Shown: piece by piece, positions 1 through 7,703 of the stretch | Layout of the letters: each line of letters begins with the position of its first letter | How positions within the stretch are numbered: position 1 is the first letter of the stretch | Origin: Bacteroidales bacterium | Lineage (GTDB): Bacteria > Bacteroidota > Bacteroidia > Bacteroidales > P3 | DNA length: 64,000 nt | Reading direction: 5' to 3' | NCBI GenBank assembly: GCA_017934545.1 | Contig: JAGBJI010000001.1 | Span: 62,001-126,000, forward strand | Position numbers and translations under genes: made by a program | Notes under the pieces: model-generated | Told to the model about the DNA's origin: nothing | Database searches by the model: none | Seen by the model: only the letters and a program-made list of their open reading frames with translations

Positions 1-854
1 GATAATCCTGTCTGGTTTTTGAAAAATTTTCCGAAGAATGACAGACTCGGAAAGTTCATATCGTTGCATATTTCCTGAATGCTTTTGTCAGTATACTTCA
101 ATCTGCGGATTATTTCCTGCGTTGTGTAATGATGGATTATCTCCAAAGCTTTCTTACCGCTTGAAGATTTTATCACGGTTGAAAGATATTTTCCCGAAAC
201 ATGCAACCTTTCGGCTGCTTGAGCGACCGAACGTATCATTCCTTTCTCTTTTGCAAGCAATTCAATGAAGCGTTTGAACAACAAATCGCCCTGTTTGATT
301 TCGTTACCTGCCAAAGAATCGTTGTTAATTATGTATCTGTCGGTGATAACCAAGAATTCGTATATAAGACATGATAGAAGTGAATGGATTATTTCGCGGT
401 AATAAAGATTGTTTTTCAGACTTAATTTCGCTTCGGCGATATAATAATAGTTAATCATTATCCTCATATCGTCTTCTTTTAAGTGTATGACGGGATTTTG
501 GAAGACATAATATAAGTTGTGCCACACATTTTTGGAGATATACATAGCAGTGTCAACCGCATCTACTGAAAAGCCGATAATCTTTGCATCAAAATCTTTG
601 CTCAAAGCATACTTGTCAACCAATGTATCGGGCGAACAAATCAACACATCGTTCTTCATAATGCGGTGTATGTTGCCGTTGAGAACTACATTTGCGGAAC
701 CTTTTAAGCAGAAAATCATTGCAACCATGTTGACCGACACTTCGGCGAATTTACCTTTCTCCAACATGGAAATATCATCAATAATTATTATATCACCATC
801 ATTATATTGTACCCAATTTTCTTGTTTCAGGTTTTTTATATCCACTACTTTCAT
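1..854 (-). CDS. AraC-family transcriptional regulator (3' end cut by window edge)
   Basis: The reverse strand reads an open frame of about 284 residues from the ATG at 854 to the window edge with no stop, so the C-terminus is missing. The first part (about residues 1-170) resembles the cupin-like sensing half of AraC proteins. The last about 100 visible residues contain the double helix-turn-helix; the final stretch includes the typical PSLSFFGKFFKNQTGLS ending, which in full proteins is followed by about 10 more residues. The role is DNA-binding transcription control; the ligand and targets cannot be read. A good promoter lies just upstream. No co-transcribed partner is visible on this side. 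Confidence 0.85.
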   Translation of the reverse strand, partial: MKVVDIKNLKQENWVQYNDGDIIIIDDISMLEKGKFAEVSVNMVAMIFCLKGSANVVLNGNIHRIMKNDVLICSPDTLVDKYALSKDFDAKIIGFSVDAVDTAMYISKNVWHNLYYVFQNPVIHLKEDDMRIMINYYYIAEAKLSLKNNLYYREIIHSLLSCLIYEFLVITDRYIINNDSLAGNEIKQGDLLFKRFIELLAKEKGMIRSVAQAAERLHVSGKYLSTVIKSSSGKKALEIIHHYTTQEIIRRLKYTDKSIQEICNDMNFPSLSFFGKFFKNQTGL

Positions 855-1187
855 CAGCAAATTAAATTTTTTGCAAAAGTAGGATATATTTCATTTCTGG
901 CAAAGGATAAGAAAGAGAAAAAAGTGTATTATTTGGGTTTAAAATTCGTCGTTTTTCATTTAATTGAAATGTAAATATATAATGTTGTCCCGCAACTTTT
1001 GAAGTAATGCTTTTGCAAAAAGACCGTAAAAACATGAAAAATGCCTGTTTTTTAGCAGAAATGATTGCGTGCAAGTCTGAATTTGTCGGGGGGGGGGGTA
1101 GAGTTGATTATTTTACAGGCAGAGTGTAAGAAAATATCTTGTTGAAATAAAACGGAATTAAGACCATGTGTTTTTTGCCGTGATACA
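855..1187. other. Intergenic region with an 11-G homopolymer
   Basis: This 333-nt gap separates the AraC start from the mntP stop. Besides the AraC promoter it holds a run of eleven G at 1088-1098, very unusual in such AT-rich DNA. Short open frames here have no recognisable family and no promoter, so I do not call a gene. Confidence 0.6.
874..904 (-). promoter_or_regulatory. Bacteroidota-type promoter of the AraC gene
   Basis: On the minus strand TTTG (901-904) is followed after 19 nt by TACTTTTG (874-881), matching the phylum consensus TTTG-N19-TAnnTTTG. It lies about 20 nt before the AraC start codon. Confidence 0.7.
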
Positions 1188-1763
1188 TTATAATAAATAG
1201 TGTATCACCAAAGATTTTACTCCTAACAGAATCAAAATTACTCCTCCTAACGAAAGAGCGAAGCGGGGTTTGATAAAAGTAAACCGTTCGCCCATCTTCC
1301 AGCCTATAAGTGACATTACAAAAGTGATGACGGTGATTACAACGGAAGTGAATACTTGTTGGAAGAAAGTCTGATGCATTGCAAATCCGATACCTGCCAA
1401 GAATGCGTCAATGCTTGTAGCAATGCTTAAAAGCAAAATAACTTTAAAACTTCCCGTATCAAAAAGTTTTTCCCTTAAAGTGAATCTCCGTCCCTCCATA
1501 ATCATTTTCAATCCGAGTATGAACAGAAGTGCAAAACTTATCCAGTGAGCCGAATACTCTACGGCTTGTTTGAAAAGTCCGCCTGTTACACATCCCAAAA
1601 ACGGCATCAGACCTTGGAACAGTGCGAACATAAACGCCATAAACAAAGCCCGTCTTAAAGACAATGATTTCTGCAATCCGCATGTTATACTCACGGTAAA
1701 ACAATCCATAGACAGAGCCAAGCCGAGTAAAAAGGCTTCGGAAAGAAACGCAATGCTATTCAT
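1188..1763 (-). CDS. mntP: MntP-family manganese efflux pump
   Basis: 191 residues, close to the usual length of about 190. The start reads MNSIAFLSEAFLLGLALSMD, the conserved first membrane segment with the acidic residue of the MntP (DUF204) family, and a second similar half (IATSIDAFLAGIGFAM) repeats the S-x-D pattern. Six membrane segments are expected. Known members export Mn2+ from the cytoplasm. It is the last gene of a minus-strand operon and its first 8 bases overlap the end of rsmA, which suggests translational coupling. No manganese riboswitch (yybP-ykoY type) is visible in front, so its expression probably follows the operon. Confidence 0.85.
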   Translation of the reverse strand: MNSIAFLSEAFLLGLALSMDCFTVSITCGLQKSLSLRRALFMAFMFALFQGLMPFLGCVTGGLFKQAVEYSAHWISFALLFILGLKMIMEGRRFTLREKLFDTGSFKVILLLSIATSIDAFLAGIGFAMHQTFFQQVFTSVVITVITFVMSLIGWKMGERFTFIKPRFALSLGGVILILLGVKSLVIHYLL

Positions 1764-2523
1764 GGTAAATCATTCTTGTTAAGTTGATAAAATCTTGTGT
1801 ATCCATTTGCTCGGGACGCAAAGTCAAAAACTTTTCATCTACATCCGTTAAATCTTTTTGCAGACTTTTCAAACTCTGACGCAGCATTTTGCGTCTGTGG
1901 TTAAAAGCGGCTTTGACCACACGGACAAAGTCTTCGGTATTTACGCCCAATGTGACATCGTTTTTACGCTTCAAAGTGATGACTGCACTTTGTACGGCAG
2001 GCGGAGGGTTGAACAGAGTGTTGGAAACGGAAAACAAATAACTGCGTTCGTAAAAGGCGTCAAGCAATACTGACAATATGCCGTAGGTTTTGCTGCCTTT
2101 TTGAGCGGTTATACGCAATGCCACTTCCTTTTGGAACATTCCGACAACTTGGTCTACAATCTCACGGTTGTCAAATACTTTGAACAAAATCAGATTAGAA
2201 ATGTTGTAAGGAAAGTTGCCGATTAGGGCAAAATGTTCACCGTTGAACACTTCGGAAAGTGACAGTTTGAGAAAATCCCCTTCAATTATTTTGTCCGAAA
2301 GCGAAGGGTAGGCATTGTACAGATACTGTACGCTTTCGGTATCTATTTCCACTACTTTGAAATCATTTACCGCAGGAATTAAATACTTGGTCAAAACACC
2401 CATTCCCGCTCCTATTTCAAGCACACGGTCTTTTTTGTCCAAGGCTTCGGTAATCCGCAGTGCCGTGTTCTCATCAGTCAAAAAATGTTGGCCTAAATAT
2501 TTCTTTGCTTTTACCTCCTGCAT
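1756..2523 (-). CDS. rsmA: 16S rRNA (adenine1518-N6/adenine1519-N6)-dimethyltransferase
   Basis: 255 residues. It opens with AKKYLGQHFLTDENTALRI, the KsgA/RsmA signature, followed by the SAM-binding motif VLEIGAGMGVLTKYL (about residues 35-50) and the NFPYNIS catalytic motif (about residue 103). It dimethylates two adenines in helix 45 of 16S rRNA during small-subunit maturation in the cytoplasm. It sits between the LicD-like gene (8-nt gap) and mntP (8-nt overlap) in a minus-strand operon. The length and all main motifs are intact. The start is supported because the conserved KKYLGQHFL block begins only 6 residues in. Confidence 0.95.
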   Translation of the reverse strand: MQEVKAKKYLGQHFLTDENTALRITEALDKKDRVLEIGAGMGVLTKYLIPAVNDFKVVEIDTESVQYLYNAYPSLSDKIIEGDFLKLSLSEVFNGEHFALIGNFPYNISNLILFKVFDNREIVDQVVGMFQKEVALRITAQKGSKTYGILSVLLDAFYERSYLFSVSNTLFNPPPAVQSAVITLKRKNDVTLGVNTEDFVRVVKAAFNHRRKMLRQSLKSLQKDLTDVDEKFLTLRPEQMDTQDFINLTRMIYHE

Positions 2524-2531
2524 AGCGTGGG

Positions 2532-3392
2532 TTATGATTTTTTAAGTTCGTTTTTAACTTCCTGCATCGTCAATGCCTGTTTCAGGTTGATGTAAACGTC
2601 GTTGTGGGTAGGCAAACGCTTTTCTTCGGGCGGCAGGGTCATATAATCGTCGTACATCTCTTTGAGATACGCATCGTAACCCGACGGAATTTTGACATCA
2701 ATATCCTCAAACCTGCCTTGTAAAAAGGTTTCAAACCACGAACATCTGTACACCTGATTTTTGCTCATGGCAATAACGGTACATTTCTCCCCTTGGTAAG
2801 AAGAATGCTTGGCTTCGTATTGAAGATACAGTTGCAGGTAGCGGCGTTGTGCGGTTTTGTCAGCCAAAGACTGCAAGGCAATGAAAAAGGTTATGAATCG
2901 GAAAGAGTATAAATATTTAAAGACTGTGGTAAAAGAGTTTTTGCGTATACAAGTCTGGTAACGGCGGAAAAGTCTTCTGCCTTTGCGTTGAATGCTTCTG
3001 ATTTCGGCGTCGCTTTGGCAGAATCTGTCCAAGGGAAATATGTCCACAAAAGCCCCCAATAAGAACTCAAAACGTTCTTTCTCCCAGATAGTGGTGCCGG
3101 GGTTGATAAGTTTGGCAAACGGCAGGTAATAGCCGTCATCGTTAAGCGTCAGCAGACGGTAACCTTCGGCTTTGATTTCGTCTTTCATGTCCATAAGTCT
3201 GCGGTAATCCTCACGGTAAAGATATATGTCCACATCGTCGTCCCACGGAATGAATCCTTGGTGGCGTACCGCTCCCAAAAGAGTTCCGCCGCACAAAATA
3301 TAGTTGATGTTGTGGCGGTCTAAAAAGTCAAGAGTAAAACGCAGGGTTTGCTTCAGTATTTGTTGCAGTTGTAAGGTGCTTTCGGGTATCAT
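2532..3392 (-). CDS. LicD-family phosphotransferase-like protein
   Basis: 286 residues. Residues about 27-60 contain NINYILCGGTLLGAVRHQGF followed by IPWDDDVDIYLYREDY, the nucleotidyltransferase-fold signature of LicD proteins (GG-TLLGAVRH and DDDVD). Known LicD proteins transfer phosphocholine or similar groups from nucleotide-activated donors onto surface glycans. The acceptor here is unknown. It lies 8 nt before rsmA and 26 nt after the BASS transporter, apparently in one transcript. Its place next to an rRNA methylase gives no functional clue. No signal peptide is visible, so it acts in the cytoplasm or on the inner leaflet. Confidence 0.8.
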   Translation of the reverse strand: MIPESTLQLQQILKQTLRFTLDFLDRHNINYILCGGTLLGAVRHQGFIPWDDDVDIYLYREDYRRLMDMKDEIKAEGYRLLTLNDDGYYLPFAKLINPGTTIWEKERFEFLLGAFVDIFPLDRFCQSDAEIRSIQRKGRRLFRRYQTCIRKNSFTTVFKYLYSFRFITFFIALQSLADKTAQRRYLQLYLQYEAKHSSYQGEKCTVIAMSKNQVYRCSWFETFLQGRFEDIDVKIPSGYDAYLKEMYDDYMTLPPEEKRLPTHNDVYINLKQALTMQEVKNELKKS

Positions 3393-3418
3393 TTTAAAAA
3401 GTTTGTAATAAAAAACAA

Positions 3419-4288
3419 TCAGATTTTATCTTCTTTGCGTGCATAACGTATCACGCCTACATATGCAAGCAATATAACGTTCATCATCAATGCGTAGATT
3501 ATTGCGGGAACTGCAATGACGGAGTTGTTGAAAATAAACGGCGAACAGGCAACGGCAATGGCTTGGGCTGCGTTTTGCATTCCCACTTCTATGACTACGG
3601 TGCGTTGTTGTTTGCGGTTTAAGGCACATATCAGCGACAGAGCGTAAGCAACTCCCGCCGCCAAGAGTATCAACAAGGTTATACAGGTTTCCAAGGTGAT
3701 GAAATTGGTTTTAATGGTTTCAAAGTTCTGAACAAAAAACAATCCCGCCAAAAACATAAGCAATGCAAAGGCACATTTGCCCAATATTTTGTCGGTCTTT
3801 GCCGCCAAAGAGGGTTTGTAACGCTTCAAAAGCATACCCAAAACTATCGGCAAAAACATTAAAAGCAGGTTTTGTATAAGCAAATTGCCTACGGGCAGAT
3901 GCACTTGCTGCATTGCGTCGGCGGCAACGAGGTTTACTGTAAAATTCATTATCAAAGGCACGGTAAACAGTGTAATCACACTGCTCAATGCGGTGAGCGA
4001 AACGCTTAAAGCTACATCGCCTTTGGCCAGATAGGAAAAAACATTGCTTGAACTGCCTCCCGGGCAACAGGCAATCAACACCGTACCGATGAAAAACAGC
4101 GGCGGTAGTTTGAAAACATATGCAACGCAAAAAGCAATCAACGGCAACAATACTATCTGACCCGCCAATGCCGCAAGTACGGGCTTGGGACGGCGGAATA
4201 TAATCAGAAAATCGTCCGTCTTTAAGTTCAATCCCAACTCAAACATTAAGACAGTAAGAATGGGAAGTACGATAAAAACTCCGTTCAC
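3419..4288 (-). CDS. Bile acid:sodium symporter (BASS) family transporter
   Basis: 289 residues with about nine to ten hydrophobic segments. The segments LNLKTDDFLIIFRRPKPVLA and TVLIACCPGGSSSNVFSYLAKGDVALS match the conserved BASS motifs, including the CPGG-SSN sodium-binding stretch, and NAAQAIAVACSPF matches the second crossover region. These are inner-membrane Na+-coupled carriers of organic acids; the substrate here cannot be read. The start codon is GTG (4286-4288), because an in-frame stop lies directly upstream. The alternative is the internal ATG at residue 15, which would remove part of the first membrane segment. A strong promoter lies about 40 nt upstream, so this is probably the first gene of the operon running to mntP. 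Confidence 0.8.
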   Translation of the reverse strand: MNGVFIVLPILTVLMFELGLNLKTDDFLIIFRRPKPVLAALAGQIVLLPLIAFCVAYVFKLPPLFFIGTVLIACCPGGSSSNVFSYLAKGDVALSVSLTALSSVITLFTVPLIMNFTVNLVAADAMQQVHLPVGNLLIQNLLLMFLPIVLGMLLKRYKPSLAAKTDKILGKCAFALLMFLAGLFFVQNFETIKTNFITLETCITLLILLAAGVAYALSLICALNRKQQRTVVIEVGMQNAAQAIAVACSPFIFNNSVIAVPAIIYALMMNVILLAYVGVIRYARKEDKI

Positions 4289-4326
4289 CTATGGTTTACA
4301 GTTTATGTTTGTTAAAAATCAAGTTG

Positions 4327-4356
4327 CAAAAATACCGTAAATTTGTGTAAAATCAA
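4327..4356 (-). promoter_or_regulatory. Promoter of the BASS-LicD-rsmA-mntP operon
   Basis: Minus strand TTG (4354-4356), 19 nt, then TATTTTTG (4327-4334), an exact match to the phylum promoter pattern. Confidence 0.7.
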
Positions 4357-4410
4357 GTATTATCCTTGCAAAATCGCAAAATAATTCTGTTTATTTCAGA
4401 AAAGAAATTG

Positions 4411-4493
4411 TTTTGAACCGTCCGAAATACAATTTCAGACCGTCCGAAATACAGTTTTGGACGGTTCAAAAGTTGGTTTTGGACGGTTCAAAA
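4411..4493. repeat. 22-nt-pitch palindromic array, core GGACGGTTC (4 units)
   Basis: Four 17-nt units start at 4411, 4433, 4455 and 4477, exactly 22 nt apart. Units 3 and 4 are identical (TTTTGGACGGTTCAAAA). Unit 1 is their reverse complement with one mismatch, and unit 2 is a more diverged inverted copy. The array is flanked on both sides by the word TTCAGAAAAGAAA (4395-4407 and 4503-4515). It lies in the 349-nt gap between two divergent genes, so it is not placed as a terminator. Apart from the two promoters the rest of the gap is featureless. Confidence 0.8.
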
Positions 4494-4582
4494 CAAAACG
4501 GATTCAGAAAAGAAAAATTTAACTTCGGATTTTACCGAAATTTTTTGTGATTACAAGCAAATGCGTTGTGACAAAAAAGTAA

Positions 4583-4590
4583 TATTTTTG
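4583..4590 (+). promoter_or_regulatory. -7 element before the radical SAM gene
   Basis: TATTTTTG followed by CAC, matching TAnnTTTG, about 48 nt before the start codon. No TTG lies at the ideal 19-nt distance, so the -33 element is weak. Confidence 0.45.
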
Positions 4591-4637
4591 CACTTTGAAA
4601 GTTATTAATAATGTATAAACAATAAAATAAAGTAATC

Positions 4638-5405
4638 ATGCTTTTTGAAAACATAGTAGTGGGACCTATACATTCACGCCGTTTGGGTACGTCTTTGGGT
4701 GTAAATGTTTTACCTACTGAAAAAAAATATTGTTCGTTCAACTGCATTTACTGCGAATGCGGTTGGAACGAAGTGGACACTAAAGTCAAAGTTCCGTTCA
4801 ACAGCAGGGAGAAAATATTTTCCGCCTTGCAGCAATGGTGCAAGACTACCGATACGCAGCAACGCCGTGCGGTTGACTCCATAACCTTTTCGGGCAACGG
4901 CGAACCTACGCTCCACCCCGATATATTGCATATCGTTGAAGATGTTATCAGTTTGAGAAACGAGTATATGCCGCAGGCCAAAGTTACAATATTGACCAAC
5001 AGCACTACGTTGGACAAAGAAGATGTTTGGAAGGCATTGCACCTTATTGACAACCCGCTTTTGAAGATAGATGCAGGCACCAAGCGGATGTACAATTTGA
5101 TTTCCAAACCCGTAAGCACGGATTTTCAAACCATAAAAGACAATATAATACGGTTCGGAAGCGATTGCGTTATTCAGACAATGCTTTTGAGGGGCGAAAA
5201 CGACGGACAGATTATTGACAATACCACCGATGAGGAGTTCAATCTGTACTTGGATACGGTCAAACGCACTTCTCCGCGTGAAGTGATGTTGTATTCGCTG
5301 GACCGTATACCCCCTGCAAAAAATCTTGTCAAGGTTTCAAAACAGGAGTTGGAGCAATATGCACAAAAGATACGTGCATTGGGTATAAAGGCGACGGCAT
5401 ATTGA
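4638..5405 (+). CDS. Radical SAM protein (COG0731-like)
   Basis: 255 residues. Residues about 32-41 read CSFNCIYCEC, the CxxxCxxC cluster that binds a 4Fe-4S centre and S-adenosylmethionine, preceded by the conserved GPIHSRRLGTSLGVNVLP. SFSGNGEPTLHPD supplies the GGE-like SAM-contact motif. It is cytoplasmic. Relatives are annotated only as Fe-S oxidoreductases related to the wyosine-synthesis TYW1 fold, so the reaction is unknown. It is the first gene of a plus-strand run with the folate cyclo-ligase (28-nt gap) and lnt. Length is typical for the short family members without extra domains. Confidence 0.8.
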   Translation: MLFENIVVGPIHSRRLGTSLGVNVLPTEKKYCSFNCIYCECGWNEVDTKVKVPFNSREKIFSALQQWCKTTDTQQRRAVDSITFSGNGEPTLHPDILHIVEDVISLRNEYMPQAKVTILTNSTTLDKEDVWKALHLIDNPLLKIDAGTKRMYNLISKPVSTDFQTIKDNIIRFGSDCVIQTMLLRGENDGQIIDNTTDEEFNLYLDTVKRTSPREVMLYSLDRIPPAKNLVKVSKQELEQYAQKIRALGIKATAY

Positions 5406-5433
5406 TTTTGTAAAATCCGAAAAAACATTCCGT

Positions 5434-5991
5434 ATGGATATAAAAGAACAGAAAAAAGAGTTGCGAAGACAGATACGCAAACTCAAAAGCTTATTGACAA
5501 AAGAAGAAAAAGAGATTTTGTCTGCAAAGATTTTTGAAAAATTGGAGCAATGCAACGAGTTCGTTTCTTCGCATTGCGTGCTTATGTATTGGTCTATGGA
5601 CGACGAGGTATGCACGCACGGTTTTGTCAACAAATGGTATAAAGACAAGGTGATACTTTTGCCCTGCGTAGAGGGAGATGATTTGGTTTTGAAGCAATTC
5701 AAAGGCGAGGAAAACATGACCGAGGGCGAGCAGTTCGCAATACCCGAGCCTAAAGGCGAAGCGTTTACCCGTACGGACGAGATAGATTTGATGATAATAC
5801 CCGGTATGGCTTTTGACATGCAGAAAAACCGTATGGGAAGGGGAAGAGGCTTTTATGACAGGTTGTTGCAAACCTGCAATTGTACGAAGATAGCCGTCGG
5901 TTTTGACTGTCAAATGACGCAAAGCGTGCCTGTGGAACCCTTTGACGTGAAGATGGACAAAATAATTACGGACAAACGCACGGCAGAGTAA
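5434..5991 (+). CDS. 5-formyltetrahydrofolate cyclo-ligase family protein
   Basis: 185 residues, the normal family length. It begins with the charged helix KKELRRQIRKLKSLLTKEEK, followed by LMYWSMDDEVCTHGF (substrate region) and, near the C-terminus, DLMIIPGMAFDMQKNRMGRGRGFYDRLL, which matches the signature PGxAFD-xGxRlGyGgGyYDR with the nucleotide-binding glycines. The enzyme uses ATP to turn 5-formyl-THF into 5,10-methenyl-THF in folate one-carbon metabolism. It is followed by lnt after 2 nt, so the two are probably co-transcribed. The glycine-rich loop reads GRGRGFYDR, a slight variation of the usual GYGGGYYDR. Confidence 0.88.
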   Translation: MDIKEQKKELRRQIRKLKSLLTKEEKEILSAKIFEKLEQCNEFVSSHCVLMYWSMDDEVCTHGFVNKWYKDKVILLPCVEGDDLVLKQFKGEENMTEGEQFAIPEPKGEAFTRTDEIDLMIIPGMAFDMQKNRMGRGRGFYDRLLQTCNCTKIAVGFDCQMTQSVPVEPFDVKMDKIITDKRTAE

Positions 5992-5993
5992 AT

Positions 5994-7628
5994 ATGAAGA
6001 AAAAACATTTGTTGTATCTGTCCTTGGTTTCGGGGTTTATCATGTGTTTGGCATGGTATAACACCATGTATTTGGGCTTTTGGATGCTTGCGGCATTGGT
6101 TCCGCTTTTGAAAATGGAAGACCTTATTGCTGCAAACAGGGAAAAACTCAAATTGTCTTCATGTGCTGCGTTTGTATATTCTTATCCTGCGTTTTTTCTT
6201 TATGCGTTTTTCAACACATGGTGGATAAGCAATGCTTCGTTTATAGGATATGTGGTTCCGATAGCCGAAGCTGCGTTTATGAGTGTTGTGTTCCAACTGT
6301 ATTCTTACACCAAAAAAGCGGCGTCAAACAAGACTGCGGCATATTTCTTTCTGTGTTTGTATTGGATAGCGTATGAATATATACAATACACATGGGATAT
6401 GAATTTCCCGTGGCTTAATTTAGGCAATTCTTTTGCACATTGGCCTGTTTTGATACAGTGGTACTCTTTGACGGGAACGGAAGGCGGTTCGCTTTGGATG
6501 CTTTTGAGCAATATATCTATATATATAATGATAAAGCATTGGCCGTTGAAAACCCATGAAAGCAAAAGAAAAAGAATTGTTTTGTACACTTGTTTGCCGT
6601 TGGTAGTGGTTTTGCCCGTGATGTGTTCGCTTATAATGTGGGCAAATTATGAAGACGACAGCACGGAATCTGTAAACGTTGTCTGCGTTCAGCCCAATTT
6701 AGACCCGTACAACGAACAGTATTACATTTCTTCGCAGCAATTGGTCAGACGGATAGTGAATCTGGCGGAAGAAAGCATGGATAAAAATGTTTCTTTCTTG
6801 GTTCTGCCCGAGAGTTGTCTGCAGGAATATGCGTGGGAAGACAGTTTGGAGTTTGCGTATTCAGTCCGTGCCATGAAACAATATGTAAAGAACTACGGCT
6901 CATGCGGACTTATAGCAGGTATGTCCACACGCAGCCTTTTGCCTTACGGAGTTAAAACCCCTGCGGCAAGACCTGTAATGTTTCAAACTGACAGATATTA
7001 TGAGTCATACAACACTGCGTTGTTCGTACCTGACAATGAAGCACAAAATCCTATGCAGTTGCGGCACAAAAGCGTGCTGGTTGTCGGCGTAGAGAAACTT
7101 CCTTTCAAAAAATATCTTCCTTTTGTGGAAAAACTTGCACTTGATATGGGCGGCACGGTAGGAAGTTTGGGTACGGATACGGCTGCAAAGGTTTTTGTTT
7201 CGCAATCGGGCAAAGTTAAAGTGGGTGTTCCTATCTGTTGGGAAAGCATTGACGGCAACTATTCGCGGCAGTTTGTCAACAACGGTGCGGATTTCTTGCA
7301 GATAATCACCAACGTAGGCTGGTGGGGCGACACTCCGGGCTACAAACAATACTTTTACATAAGTGCATTGCGTGCTTTGGAAAACCGCAGATATGTATCC
7401 GTTTGTGCAAATACGGGCTTTACGGGTTTGGTAAATGCACGCGGACAGATAATAAGCAAAAGCGGTTATTGGCAACAGGAGGTTTACAAGTTTAAAGTTC
7501 CGTTGCTAAAGCACAAAACGCTCTTTACCCTTAAAGGAGATATGATAATGAAACCCTTTGCGTTCTTTTCACTGTTGTTAATTGTGTATTCGGTGATAAA
7601 AAATAAGACGCAAAAGCAGAAAAAATGA
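5994..7628 (+). CDS. lnt: Apolipoprotein N-acyltransferase
   Basis: 544 residues. The N-terminal about 210 residues hold six or so membrane segments, and the rest is a periplasmic nitrilase-type domain. Catalytic residues are visible in order: Glu in FLVLPESCLQEYAW (about 270), Lys in LPFKKYLPFVE (about 370) and Cys in VGVPICWESI (about 418). The enzyme adds the third acyl chain to the N-terminal cysteine of lipoproteins in the inner membrane. MNFPWLNLGNSFA in the membrane part is also typical. Third gene of the radical SAM - cyclo-ligase - lnt run; no functional link between the three is evident. Confidence 0.92.
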   Translation: MKKKHLLYLSLVSGFIMCLAWYNTMYLGFWMLAALVPLLKMEDLIAANREKLKLSSCAAFVYSYPAFFLYAFFNTWWISNASFIGYVVPIAEAAFMSVVFQLYSYTKKAASNKTAAYFFLCLYWIAYEYIQYTWDMNFPWLNLGNSFAHWPVLIQWYSLTGTEGGSLWMLLSNISIYIMIKHWPLKTHESKRKRIVLYTCLPLVVVLPVMCSLIMWANYEDDSTESVNVVCVQPNLDPYNEQYYISSQQLVRRIVNLAEESMDKNVSFLVLPESCLQEYAWEDSLEFAYSVRAMKQYVKNYGSCGLIAGMSTRSLLPYGVKTPAARPVMFQTDRYYESYNTALFVPDNEAQNPMQLRHKSVLVVGVEKLPFKKYLPFVEKLALDMGGTVGSLGTDTAAKVFVSQSGKVKVGVPICWESIDGNYSRQFVNNGADFLQIITNVGWWGDTPGYKQYFYISALRALENRRYVSVCANTGFTGLVNARGQIISKSGYWQQEVYKFKVPLLKHKTLFTLKGDMIMKPFAFFSLLLIVYSVIKNKTQKQKK

Positions 7629-7668
7629 AATTATTTTGCTTTTTTATTATCAATTAAATAAAAATTCG

Positions 7669-7676
7669 TATATTTG
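7669..7676 (+). promoter_or_regulatory. -7 element before the fibronectin-type T9SS gene
   Basis: TATATTTG matches TAnnTTTG and lies 27 nt before the ATG at 7704. A TTG at the ideal distance is absent. Confidence 0.45.
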
Positions 7677-7703
7677 CACAGTTTAATATATAATGTAGTT
7701 GTC

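Noticed and set aside
1037-1053. Single A-tract/T-tract unit similar to the array units
   Set aside because: No second unit lies 22 nt away on either side, so it is probably chance in AT-rich DNA.
862-1074. Open frame of 70 codons on the minus strand between AraC and mntP
   Set aside because: It contains the AraC promoter, has no family resemblance and no promoter of its own.
4411-4493. CRISPR array
   Set aside because: Units are short, inverted relative to each other and only 22 nt apart with no room for spacers; there are no cas genes.
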